17,105 bases of DNA, taken from contig CAMNLS010000010.1 in NCBI GenBank assembly GCA_946543495.1, positions 1 through 17,105 on the forward strand, given 5' to 3'. This stretch comes from an uncultured Selenomonadales bacterium (GTDB lineage: Bacteria; Bacillota; Negativicutes; Selenomonadales; Selenomonadaceae). The notes under the pieces were generated by a model. That model did not search any database. It was given only the letters and a program-made list of their open reading frames with translations, and was not told where the DNA came from. This document shows positions 7,633-15,819 of the stretch, piece after piece. Position 1 is the first letter of the stretch. Each line of letters opens with the position of its first letter. The translations under genes were made by a program, and so were the position numbers.

Positions 7633-10600
7633 TTACGCTTGAGCTTGCGCCTCTTTATCGACGACAGTCAATTCACGATAACGCGCCATACCGGTTCCGG
7701 CAGGGATAAGCTTGCCGATGATGACGTTTTCTTTCAAGCCGATGAGCGGGTCAATCTTGCCTTTAATTGCCGCGTCGGTCAAAACTCTGGTTGTCTCTTG
7801 GAAGCTCGCCGCACTAAGGAAAGAATCCGTCGCCAACGAAGCCTTAGTTATTCCGAGCAGAATCGGTTTAGCAACAGCCGGAGCGTTATCCTCTTCGATA
7901 GCTTTGGTGTTAGCCGCCTCAAAGACATTTATATCAACGAACTCGCCCGGCAAGAATTCCGTCGAGCCGCTGTCTTCGATGCGGACTTTATGCAACATCT
8001 GTCTTACCATTACTTCGATATGTTTGTCGTTGATCTCGACGCCCTGTGACTTGTAAACCTTCTGGACTTCTTTAACTAGATAGCGATATGTTTCTTTTAA
8101 GCCGCAGATCCGTAGAATGTCGTGCGGATTTTTCGCGCCCTCCGTGATGTTGTCGCCAGGCTCTACCGTTTGTCCCGCTTTGACTTTCGGCATTATTCCA
8201 TACGGGATCACATATTCCCGCACTTGCTGATTCTTTTCGTCATACGGCGTTATCGTTACTTGCAATAAGTCGTTCTTTTCCGCTTTTCCTATGCTTACTA
8301 CTCCTCCGACTTCTGCTATTATCGCACAATTCTTCGGCTTGCGCGCTTCAAATAACTCCTCGACACGCGGCAAACCTTGCGTTATGTCGCCGCCTGCTAC
8401 GCCCCCTGTGTGGAACGTTCTCATCGTTAGCTGCGTGCCTGGCTCGCCTATACTCTGAGCCGCGATGATTCCTACCGCTTCGCCTATCTCTACACTCGTC
8501 GCATGCGCTAAGTCCACTCCGTAACAAGCCTTGCATACGCCCTTTTCAGCTTTGCACGTCAGCACACTTCTTATATATACTTCAGAGCGGATTTTCGCTA
8601 TTTTGTTAGCAAGGTCTGCATCAATCAATTCATTTATTCCCGCTACTTTATTGCCTTGCTCATCGAAAATATCTTCAGCTAAGGTGCGCCCTGTGATTCG
8701 CTCGGCTAAACTCTCAATCTGTGCGCCGCCTTCGATTATGGCCTCAACTTTTATTCCGCGTATCTTGTTGTTTCGAATGCGCATTTCAGGAACTTCGCTC
8801 TCAAGGATTTCTTCCAACTGTGAGGGAGTAAGATTATTAGATTGTAAGATAGAAAGATTTTCATCTTTTAATCTTTTCATCTTTTCATCTTCTAATCTAG
8901 TAACTAGCTCTTTTCCAACGTATTCAGAGATAAATTCGCGCTTTAAATTAGCGCGCTCGACAGGGTCTTGAGTGCCAAGCGTGATAACTTCCACATGATT
9001 GCCACATTGTAAAGGCAAGGAGCGTACATTATTTTCAGCAATTTTATCCATCGCCGCTTCATCTAATACGCTATCCTTTTGCATAATAATTTTCCCTTTA
9101 ATGATTAAATCCTCGGCTAAGGTTCTGCCTAAAAGTTTATCGTTTAAAATCTCAAGAGCGTCGAGAGGGTCTTCAACTAAAGAGGCGCGAAGTTTTAATA
9201 AGTTTACAGTAGAAATGTCGCAATCGTCTTGGCGAACGATAACATCTTGAGCCACGTCAACGAGGCGACGAGTTAAATAACCACTGTCGGCAGTGCGCAA
9301 AGCAGTATCGGCTAAGCCCTTGCGTGCGCCGTGACTGGAAATGAAGTAGTCGGAAACGCTTAAGCCTTCGCGGAAGTTGGCAGTTATAGGAAGGTCGATG
9401 ATCTTGCCGGAGGGGTCAGCCATCAAACCGCGCATACCAGCCAACTGCCTAAGCTGCTGGGTATTGCCGCGCGCGCCCGAATCGCTCATCATGTAGATAG
9501 GGTTGAACTCATCCATGTTCTTTAACATCGCTTCCGCGACGCGCTCGGTGGCGGCTTTCCACAGGTCGATTACTTTGAAATAACGTTCCTTATCAGTTAA
9601 AATACCTCGATTGAAATAGGACTCAACGCGCTTGACTTGAGCGGCAGTTTCAGCCAGGATTTGAGGCTTTTGCGGCGGAACAATGCAATCGCTTATTGAA
9701 ACAGTCATACCGGCGATACAAGCGTAGTGATAACCCAAACGCTTAACTTCGTCAATTACCTCAGCAGTTTGAGTTGCGCCCAACTTATTGAAACAGCGAG
9801 CTACAAGCTTACCGAGCTCTTTTTTGTTCATTACAGTTCCCAGAGACCAGCCGTCATCGGTTTGGGTGAAGTAGCGAAGCTCTAAGGGTAATTTTTCGTT
9901 AAACAATAACCTTCCGACGGTAGTAGTGACAATCAGGGAATCGGCTTCGATAAAGGCAGGTAATTGGTCTCGCTTAAGCCTTACCTTGATTTCGGCTTGC
10001 AGGTGCAGTTGCTTAGATTCATACGCCAACAACGCTTCTTCCAAGCCTGTGAAGAACTTACCGGAGCCTTGAGCGTCTTTGCGAACCTTGGTTAAGTAAT
10101 AAGTGCCCAGAACCATATCTTGCGTAGGAACTATGATAGGCTTGCCGTCTTTGGGGGCTAGGATATGATTGGCAGCCAACATCAATACGCGGGCTTCGGA
10201 CTGCGCCTCTGCACTAAGGGGCAGATGAATTGCCATTTGGTCTCCGTCGAAGTCGGCATTATAAGCAGTACAAGCCAAGGGGTGCAGTTTAAGTGCGCGA
10301 CCTTCGGTAAGGACGGGTTCAAAGGCTTGAATGCCGAGTCGATGAAGAGTGGGGGCGCGGTTTAATAAGACGGGGTGTTCTTTGATGACCTCTTCCAAGA
10401 CAGCCCAGACCTCTGGGGTGGCACGTTCTACTTTTTTCTTGGCTGCCTTTATCGTTAATCCGTTATCTGAGGAAAGTTTTTTCATCACGAACGGCTTAAA
10501 GAGTTCGAGAGCCATTTCTTTAGGGAGTCCGCATTGATGAAGTTTGAGTTCGGGGCCCACGACGATAACGGAGCGTCCAGAATAGTCAACGCGTTTACCA

Positions 10601-11598
10601 AGCAGATTTTGACGGAATCGACCTTGCTTGCCTTTAAGCATATCGGATAGGGATTTAAGGGGGCGATTACCAGGACCTGTAACGGGACGCCCTCTTCGAC
10701 CATTATCAATGAGGGAGTCGACAGCCTCTTGAAGCATGCGCTTTTCATTACGTACTATTATATCTGGAGCCTTGAGTTTAAGGAGTCGATGAAGGCGATT
10801 ATTACGATTAATGACGCGGCGATAAAGGTCGTTAAGGTCGGAGGTAGCGAATCTTCCGCCGTCGAGCTGAACCATGGGGCGCAGTTCGGGAGGGATAACG
10901 GGAATGACGGAAAGAATCATCCACTCGGGTTTATTGCCGGATTTACGGAAGGCCTCAACGACTTCAAGGCGGCGAATGGCGCGAATACGTTTTTGACCAT
11001 TGGAGGAGGAAAGCTCGGAGCGAAGTTCGTTGCGAAGAGCGTCAAGGTCGATATCTTTAAGGAGCTGTTGAATAGCCTCAGCACCCATGCCGACTTTGAA
11101 AGAGTTCCTACCGAAGGACTCGCGATAAGAACGAAATTGACCTTCGGTGAGGAGGTCTTTAAGTTTAAGGTCGGTTTGACCCGGGTCGAGGACGATATAA
11201 GAGGCGAAATAAAGAACGCGTTCGAGGGCGCGAGGAGACAAATCGAGAAGAAGCCCCATGCGAGAGGGAATTCCTTTAAAATACCAGATATGAGAGACGG
11301 GAGCCGCCAATTCGATATGACCCATGCGTTCGCGGCGAACTTTAGCGCGAGTGACTTCGACGCCGCAACGGTCGCAGATGGTGCCTTTATAGCGAACGCG
11401 CTTATACTTGCCGCAGTGACATTCCCAATCGCGAGTGGGACCGAAGATACGTTCACAGAACAGACCGTCGCGTTCGGGCTTAAGGGTGCGATAGTTGATA
11501 GTTTCGGGTTTTTTTACTTCGCCGTGAGACCATTGACGGATTTTATCGGGCGAGGCGATACCAATTCGCATCGATTCGAAAATATTAACGTCAAGCAT
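7633..11598 (-). CDS. rpoC: DNA-directed RNA polymerase subunit beta'
   Basis: Largest catalytic subunit of RNA polymerase, 1321 residues. Visible landmarks: N-terminal zinc ribbon Cys60, Cys62, Cys75, Cys78; the magnesium-binding NADFDGDQM loop with Asp449, Asp451 and Asp453; the bridge-helix and trigger-loop region; and the second zinc site Cys793, Cys1015, Cys1022, Cys1025, followed by GEAVGIIAAQSIGEPGTQLTMRTFHTGG. The last three cysteines are about 220 residues from Cys793 instead of about 75 in E. coli or Bacillus, because of an inserted block in which GRTLAED occurs twice (824-830 and 970-976). Residues 901-923 inside this block are encoded by a palindromic octamer repeat also found in the rpoB-rpoC spacer. 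The ATG at 11598 has a GGAGG site at 11607-11611. It is the distal gene of an rpoBC operon and ends at the shared terminator with fabF, with no rpsL following. Confidence 0.98.
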   Translation of the reverse strand: MLDVNIFESMRIGIASPDKIRQWSHGEVKKPETINYRTLKPERDGLFCERIFGPTRDWECHCGKYKRVRYKGTICDRCGVEVTRAKVRRERMGHIELAAPVSHIWYFKGIPSRMGLLLDLSPRALERVLYFASYIVLDPGQTDLKLKDLLTEGQFRSYRESFGRNSFKVGMGAEAIQQLLKDIDLDALRNELRSELSSSNGQKRIRAIRRLEVVEAFRKSGNKPEWMILSVIPVIPPELRPMVQLDGGRFATSDLNDLYRRVINRNNRLHRLLKLKAPDIIVRNEKRMLQEAVDSLIDNGRRGRPVTGPGNRPLKSLSDMLKGKQGRFRQNLLGKRVDYSGRSVIVVGPELKLHQCGLPKEMALELFKPFVMKKLSSDNGLTIKAAKKKVERATPEVWAVLEEVIKEHPVLLNRAPTLHRLGIQAFEPVLTEGRALKLHPLACTAYNADFDGDQMAIHLPLSAEAQSEARVLMLAANHILAPKDGKPIIVPTQDMVLGTYYLTKVRKDAQGSGKFFTGLEEALLAYESKQLHLQAEIKVRLKRDQLPAFIEADSLIVTTTVGRLLFNEKLPLELRYFTQTDDGWSLGTVMNKKELGKLVARCFNKLGATQTAEVIDEVKRLGYHYACIAGMTVSISDCIVPPQKPQILAETAAQVKRVESYFNRGILTDKERYFKVIDLWKAATERVAEAMLKNMDEFNPIYMMSDSGARGNTQQLRQLAGMRGLMADPSGKIIDLPITANFREGLSVSDYFISSHGARKGLADTALRTADSGYLTRRLVDVAQDVIVRQDDCDISTVNLLKLRASLVEDPLDALEILNDKLLGRTLAEDLIIKGKIIMQKDSVLDEAAMDKIAENNVRSLPLQCGNHVEVITLGTQDPVERANLKREFISEYVGKELVTRLEDEKMKRLKDENLSILQSNNLTPSQLEEILESEVPEMRIRNNKIRGIKVEAIIEGGAQIESLAERITGRTLAEDIFDEQGNKVAGINELIDADLANKIAKIRSEVYIRSVLTCKAEKGVCKACYGVDLAHATSVEIGEAVGIIAAQSIGEPGTQLTMRTFHTGGVAGGDITQGLPRVEELFEARKPKNCAIIAEVGGVVSIGKAEKNDLLQVTITPYDEKNQQVREYVIPYGIMPKVKAGQTVEPGDNITEGAKNPHDILRICGLKETYRYLVKEVQKVYKSQGVEINDKHIEVMVRQMLHKVRIEDSGSTEFLPGEFVDINVFEAANTKAIEEDNAPAVAKPILLGITKASLATDSFLSAASFQETTRVLTDAAIKGKIDPLIGLKENVIIGKLIPAGTGMARYRELTVVDKEAQAQA
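8831..8898. repeat. Palindromic octamer repeat element, copy A (inside rpoC)
   Basis: Left arm reads AGATTATT, AGATTGTA, AGATAGAA in 8-base steps; right arm reads CTTTTAAT, CTTTTCAT, CTTTTCAT, CTTCTAAT in 8-base steps from 8865. Bases 8830-8875 match 11626-11670 except for one substitution and a divergent centre. On the rpoC sense strand the centre forms a 6-bp stem with a GAAA tetraloop (8853-8868). It is translated in frame as RpoC residues 901-923, a charged helix-like stretch containing EDEKMKRLKDEN. Compared with copy B it has two extra CTTTTCAT units. Confidence 0.85.
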
Positions 11599-11618
11599 GT
11601 GAAAAACCTCCGGTTTTT

Positions 11619-11679
11619 AGATAGAAAGATTATAAGATTGTAAGATAGAAAGCGAACATCTTTTAATCTTCTAATCTCT
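11619..11679. repeat. Palindromic octamer repeat element, copy B (rpoB-rpoC spacer)
   Basis: Left arm units AGATAGAA, AGATTATA, AGATTGTA, AGATAGAA (11619-11650) and right arm units CTTTTAAT, CTTCTAAT (11660-11675) are imperfect inverted copies of each other. On the minus-strand transcript AGATTAGAAGATTAAAAGAT can pair with the opposite arm at 17 of 20 positions. It fills most of the 86-base spacer between the rpoB stop and the rpoC ribosome binding site, in the same orientation as copy A. Possible roles are RNA processing or stability between the two cistrons, or simply a small dispersed repeat. Confidence 0.85.
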
Positions 11680-11684
11680 TAAAT

Positions 11685-14600
11685 TTAGAATTCGTCATCA
11701 GGAATGGAAGTAACGATATCAAGTTCGGGTTCTGGGTTATCGGGAGCTTTAACATCGTGGTCAGCGAAATTGCCGACATCAACGCCCAAATCGTCAGCCT
11801 TCTTTTTAAGAGCGCGGTCGTCATCGTCGTCGTCGTGGATAATGATTTCTTTAGAATCGGAATTAAGAACGCGGATATCGAGAGCGATAGACTGCAATTC
11901 TTTTATGAGGACTTTGAAAGATTCAGGGACGCCCGGTTCGGGTATATTCTGACCTTTGACGATAGCTTCATAAGCCTTAACGCGCCCGACGACATCATCA
12001 GATTTAACAGTAAGGATTTCTTGCAGGGTGAAAGCGGCACCATAAGCCTCCAGAGCCCAAACCTCCATTTCGCCAAAGCGTTGACCTCCGAATTGAGCTT
12101 TGCCGCCCAAGGGCTGTTGAGTTACTAAGGAGTATGGACCAGTAGAGCGAGCGTGAATCTTGTCGTCGACAAGGTGATGAAGTTTAAGCATATAGACGCA
12201 ACCGACAGTAACGCGATTGTGGAAGGGTTGACCGGTTCTTCCGTCATAAAGAATAGTTTTTCCGTCGGGAGCCATACCAGCTTGGCGGATAGTTTCGTTG
12301 ATATCATCTTCGCGAGCACCGTCGAAAACGGGCGTGGCGATTTGTTTATTGAGTTTAAGAACGGCCATGCCAAGATGAGTTTCTAAGATTTGCCCAATAT
12401 TCATACGCGAAGGAACGCCCAAGGGATTGAGAACAATATCCACGGGGGTGCCGTCGGGGAGGAAGGGCATATCTTCCTGCCTGCGTATTTCGGAGACGAC
12501 ACCTTTATTGCCATGACGACCGCTCATCTTATCGCCGACAGAAATTTTCCGTTTCTGAGCGATATAGACGCGGACTTGTTTATTGACGCCGGGAGCCATT
12601 TCGTCATTATTATCGCGAGTGAAAACATTGACGGCTACGATCTTACCTGCTTCGCCGTGAGGAACGCGTAAGGAAGTATCACGAACTTCACGAGCCTTTT
12701 CACCGAAAATAGCGCGAAGGAGACGTTCTTCAGCAGTGAGTTCAGTTTCACCCTTAGGAGTGACTTTGCCAACGAGGATATCACCTGTGCGAACGTCAGC
12801 ACCAATGGCAATGATGCCGTCGGAATCAAGATGAGTTAAAGAATCTTCAGCGACGTTAGGAATGTCGCGAGTGACCTCTTCAGGACCAAGTTTAGTGTCG
12901 CGGGCGTCGCACTGATATTCTTCAATGTGAATGGAAGTAAAGATATCGCGTTTAATGAGATTTTCGGAAAGTAGAATGGCGTCTTCGTAGTTATAACCTT
13001 CCCAAGGCATATAAGCGACGAGGATATTATAACCGAGAGCAAGTTCACCGTAAGAAGTGGCAGGACCGTCGGCAATGGGTTCATTTAGAGAAACGATATC
13101 GCCTTCAGCGACGATAGGAATTTGATTAATGCAAGTGCCTTGATTAGAACGGACGAACTTTTGAAGGTGGTAGGAGTCAAATTCATTACCGACCTTGATT
13201 TTGATAGTGTTAGCATCAACGTAAGAAACGACACCGGGGCGTTTAGCTAAGATCATAACGCCGGAGTCGCAAGCGGCTTTAGCTTCCATGCCTGTGCCAA
13301 CGAGCGGAGCTTGAGTTTTAAGCAAGGGGACGGCTTGTCGTTGCATATTGGCACCCATTAAAGCGCGGTTAGCGTCGTCGTTTTCGAGGAAGGGAATAAG
13401 AGCGGTAGCGATAGAAACGACCTGTTTAGGAGAAACGTCCATATAGTCAACGGATTCGCGAGGAACTTTAGTAGTTTCTTCGGCGCGGCGAGCAGTGACG
13501 CGCTCATTAACAAACCAATCATTATCATCAAGGGGTTCGTTAGCTTGGGCGATGATAAGGGATTCTTCTTCGTCAGCGGTCATATAACGGACATCGTTAG
13601 TGACGCGGTGTGAATCTTTATCGACGCGGCGATAAGGAGTTTCCATAAAGCCGAACTGGTTCACGCGAGCGTAGTTAGAAAGGGAGCCGATTAAGCCAAT
13701 GTTAGGACCTTCAGGAGTTTCAATAGGACACATTCTGCCGTAGTGGGAATTATGAACGTCGCGAACTTCAAAGCCAGCGCGTTCGCGGCTAAGACCGCCC
13801 GGACCTAGAGCAGATAAACGGCGTTTGTGAGTTAATTCGGATAAAGGATTATGCTGATCCATAAACTGAGAGAGTTGCGAACTTCCGAAGAACTCTTTGA
13901 TAGCAGCGACGACAGGGCGAATGTTGATAAGGTTTTGAGGAGTGACAATTTCAGCGTCTTGAGTGGTCATACGTTCACGGACGACGCGTTCCATGCGAGC
14001 CATACCGATACGAAATTGATTCTGAAGAAGTTCGCCGACGGAACGAACGCGACGATTGCCGAGATGGTCAATATCGTCAGTGAGACCGGTATCACTCATA
14101 AGATTAAAAAGGTAATTAATAGAGGCGATAATATCTGCAATGCAAATGGTGCGGTTATTTCTAATGGAAAGAGTGGGAGCGCACAGCATGGTAAAAGAGC
14201 CTTTATCGGATTTGATTTTAATAGGAATGGGTGTGCGCAAACCGCAAGGAAATTTATTAACGGCGAGTTTAAAAATTTCGGGGTCGTCGATGTTATCTAA
14301 AATCTCTTGAGTAATGACTTCGCCAGCGGAAATAAGCAGAGCTTGAGTTTCGGGATGTCGAATATCTTCAGTAAGAGATTCACCGAGGAGGACTTTATCC
14401 CAGCCAAAGAAGATAGGTATTTCGCGTTCATCGGAAATCTTCTTATCTTCTTCGAGTTTATCGAGAACAGCTTGAGAAACGAGAGTATCGGCGGGGATAA
14501 GAATTTCACCGGTTTCGTGGTCGACTAAATCTTCAGCGAGTACATGACCTAAAATGCGACGTTTCCAGCCGAGTTTTTTAGTGATTTTATACCTTCCGAC

Positions 14601-15644
14601 TTGAGCCAAGTCATAGCGACGAGGATCAAAAAATTGGGAATGAAGAAGCGAGGCGGCATTTTCTGCTGAGGGCGGTTCACCTGGACGCAAGCGGTTGTAG
14701 ATGCCGATAAGAGCTTTTTCCTTATTATCTTCAAGGTTTTTACGATCGGAATCGAGCAAATCGACCAGAGCTTTAAAGCCGGCTATGAGAGAATTTTTTT
14801 CGTCGAGAGCGGCGAACTTATCGAGAAGAATTTTGAAGGCGGAAAGGTTATCGGCGTTATCGAGGGAAAGTTGAGAAAGAAGAGAATCGAAGTCGCCATC
14901 GATATCGGAATGAGTTTGAGAGAGGAATTCGGAAATAAGTAAGTCGGCGTGGTCGGTGGAAGGGAAGTTAGAAGGTTGGAATTCTAAGAGTTTAGAGAGG
15001 GTAAAGAATTTAAAGTCGAACAGGTCTAAAATTTTTTGATTAGAATAGAAATCGAGCGCACGAAGGAAATAAGTTACAGGCATTTTGCGCGTCCTATCGA
15101 TACGCACGGCAATAGCGGAGGAAGAATCGGTTTCCAGTTCAATCCACGCACCGCGATTAGGTATCACAGTAGCGTTGAAGATATTTTTCCCCGCCAGGTC
15201 GATATTACTATCGTAGTAGGAACCGGGGCTGCGAACGAGCTGAGAGACGATAACACGTTCGGCACCGTTAATAATAAAAGTACCGGTGTCTGTCATAATC
15301 GGGAAATCACCCAGAAAGACTTCTTGTTCTTTAACGTCGCCCTTAGCTTTGTTATGCAATTTGACTTTAACACGGACAGGCGCGGCATAAGTACCGTCGC
15401 GGCGTTTGCATTCTTCCAAAGAATATTTACATTCGCCAAAAGTGGATTCGCCGAAGAACAATTCGAGGTTGCCAGAAAAATCGGCGATGGGAGAGATGTC
15501 TTTGAAGATCTCCTGCAAGCCTTCTTCCTTAAACCACTTGTAAGAGTTGCGCTGAATGTCCAAGAGATGCGGCATCTCCATGACTTCTTTGATTCTCGCG
15601 TAACTATAGCGAATGCGTTTACCTACTCTGACGGGATTGAGCAT
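11685..15644 (-). CDS. rpoB: DNA-directed RNA polymerase subunit beta
   Basis: Second catalytic subunit of RNA polymerase, 1319 residues, longer than the Bacillus protein (about 1190). Landmarks: RLRPGEPP (318-325), DDIDHLGNRRVRSVGELLQNQFRIG, the rifampicin pocket GSSQLSQFMDQHNPLSELTH with Asp596, His606 and Ser611 matching sensitive E. coli residues 516, 526 and 531, the RALMGANMQRQAVPL segment, and KISVGDKMSGRHGNKG, then a C-terminal acidic tail with six consecutive Asp. Two oddities: about 80 extra residues between ILDL and RLRPGEPP (209-305), and a module seen twice as GHVLAED (from 366) and GESLTED (from 421). ATG at 15644 has GGGAGGA at 15651-15657, partly inside a small hairpin. It is the first gene of an rpoBC operon with its own promoter; rplL is not upstream. 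Confidence 0.98.
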   Translation of the reverse strand: MLNPVRVGKRIRYSYARIKEVMEMPHLLDIQRNSYKWFKEEGLQEIFKDISPIADFSGNLELFFGESTFGECKYSLEECKRRDGTYAAPVRVKVKLHNKAKGDVKEQEVFLGDFPIMTDTGTFIINGAERVIVSQLVRSPGSYYDSNIDLAGKNIFNATVIPNRGAWIELETDSSSAIAVRIDRTRKMPVTYFLRALDFYSNQKILDLFDFKFFTLSKLLEFQPSNFPSTDHADLLISEFLSQTHSDIDGDFDSLLSQLSLDNADNLSAFKILLDKFAALDEKNSLIAGFKALVDLLDSDRKNLEDNKEKALIGIYNRLRPGEPPSAENAASLLHSQFFDPRRYDLAQVGRYKITKKLGWKRRILGHVLAEDLVDHETGEILIPADTLVSQAVLDKLEEDKKISDEREIPIFFGWDKVLLGESLTEDIRHPETQALLISAGEVITQEILDNIDDPEIFKLAVNKFPCGLRTPIPIKIKSDKGSFTMLCAPTLSIRNNRTICIADIIASINYLFNLMSDTGLTDDIDHLGNRRVRSVGELLQNQFRIGMARMERVVRERMTTQDAEIVTPQNLINIRPVVAAIKEFFGSSQLSQFMDQHNPLSELTHKRRLSALGPGGLSRERAGFEVRDVHNSHYGRMCPIETPEGPNIGLIGSLSNYARVNQFGFMETPYRRVDKDSHRVTNDVRYMTADEEESLIIAQANEPLDDNDWFVNERVTARRAEETTKVPRESVDYMDVSPKQVVSIATALIPFLENDDANRALMGANMQRQAVPLLKTQAPLVGTGMEAKAACDSGVMILAKRPGVVSYVDANTIKIKVGNEFDSYHLQKFVRSNQGTCINQIPIVAEGDIVSLNEPIADGPATSYGELALGYNILVAYMPWEGYNYEDAILLSENLIKRDIFTSIHIEEYQCDARDTKLGPEEVTRDIPNVAEDSLTHLDSDGIIAIGADVRTGDILVGKVTPKGETELTAEERLLRAIFGEKAREVRDTSLRVPHGEAGKIVAVNVFTRDNNDEMAPGVNKQVRVYIAQKRKISVGDKMSGRHGNKGVVSEIRRQEDMPFLPDGTPVDIVLNPLGVPSRMNIGQILETHLGMAVLKLNKQIATPVFDGAREDDINETIRQAGMAPDGKTILYDGRTGQPFHNRVTVGCVYMLKLHHLVDDKIHARSTGPYSLVTQQPLGGKAQFGGQRFGEMEVWALEAYGAAFTLQEILTVKSDDVVGRVKAYEAIVKGQNIPEPGVPESFKVLIKELQSIALDIRVLNSDSKEIIIHDDDDDDRALKKKADDLGVDVGNFADHDVKAPDNPEPELDIVTSIPDDEF

Positions 15645-15654
15645 TGGTCATCCT

Positions 15655-15669
15655 CCCTTAATTTAAGGG
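15655..15669 (-). promoter_or_regulatory. Hairpin overlapping the rpoB ribosome binding site
   Basis: CCCTTAATTTAAGGG is a perfect 15-base palindrome. In the minus-strand mRNA a 5-bp stem would include the GGG of the rpoB Shine-Dalgarno sequence. A second candidate hairpin (GCGCG pairing with CGCGC) lies just upstream in the leader. A role in rpoB translational control is inference. Confidence 0.4.
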
Positions 15670-15732
15670 CGCGGCGTAAATCGCAGACACGACGCGCACA
15701 CTTTTCCATCTTATCGTCAATAGTAAAGATAA

Positions 15733-15761
15733 ATTTTACAAGAACTATTTCTTTTTGTCAA
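15733..15761 (-). promoter_or_regulatory. Strong promoter for rpoBC
   Basis: On the minus strand a perfect TTGACA (15756-15761), 17-base spacer and TAAAAT (15733-15738). Transcription would begin near 15726, giving an rpoB leader of about 80 bases. It lies between the IS remnant and rpoB, so rpoBC does not depend on upstream ribosomal-protein promoters. Confidence 0.85.
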
Positions 15762-15781
15762 CGTCCCAAGCGTGTAAACCT

Positions 15782-15797
15782 ACGGAAATCAATTTTG
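15782..15797. repeat. 16-base inverted repeat, left copy
   Basis: ACGGAAATCAATTTTG, present again in perfect inverted orientation at 16225-16240. The two copies bracket the transposase remnant. They may be relics of element ends or may come from a rearrangement; chance is unlikely but not excluded. Confidence 0.6.
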
Positions 15798-15819
15798 AAA
15801 AGTAGGGTGTGTTGGTAAA

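Noticed and set aside
8831..8898. CRISPR-like array suggested by regular units
   Set aside because: Units are 8 bases, contiguous and without spacers, and no cas genes are present.
10729..11643. Open frame of 304 codons on the plus strand opposite rpoC
   Set aside because: It is antisense to the conserved N-terminal part of RpoC, has no family resemblance and no ribosome binding site; it is a by-product of rpoC codon use.
11818..11840. Run of Asp codons (GAC/GAT) near the rpoB 3' end
   Set aside because: A short trinucleotide run coding an acidic tail, which is common at the C-terminus of Firmicutes RpoB; not treated as a separate repeat element.
13820..13900. Possible rifampicin-resistance residues in RpoB
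   Set aside because: Asp596, His606 and Ser611 equal the sensitive residues at the classical positions; no resistance change is visible.
15036..15818. Open frame of 260 codons on the plus strand opposite the rpoB start
   Set aside because: It runs antisense across rpoB and its promoter into the IS remnant and resembles nothing known.
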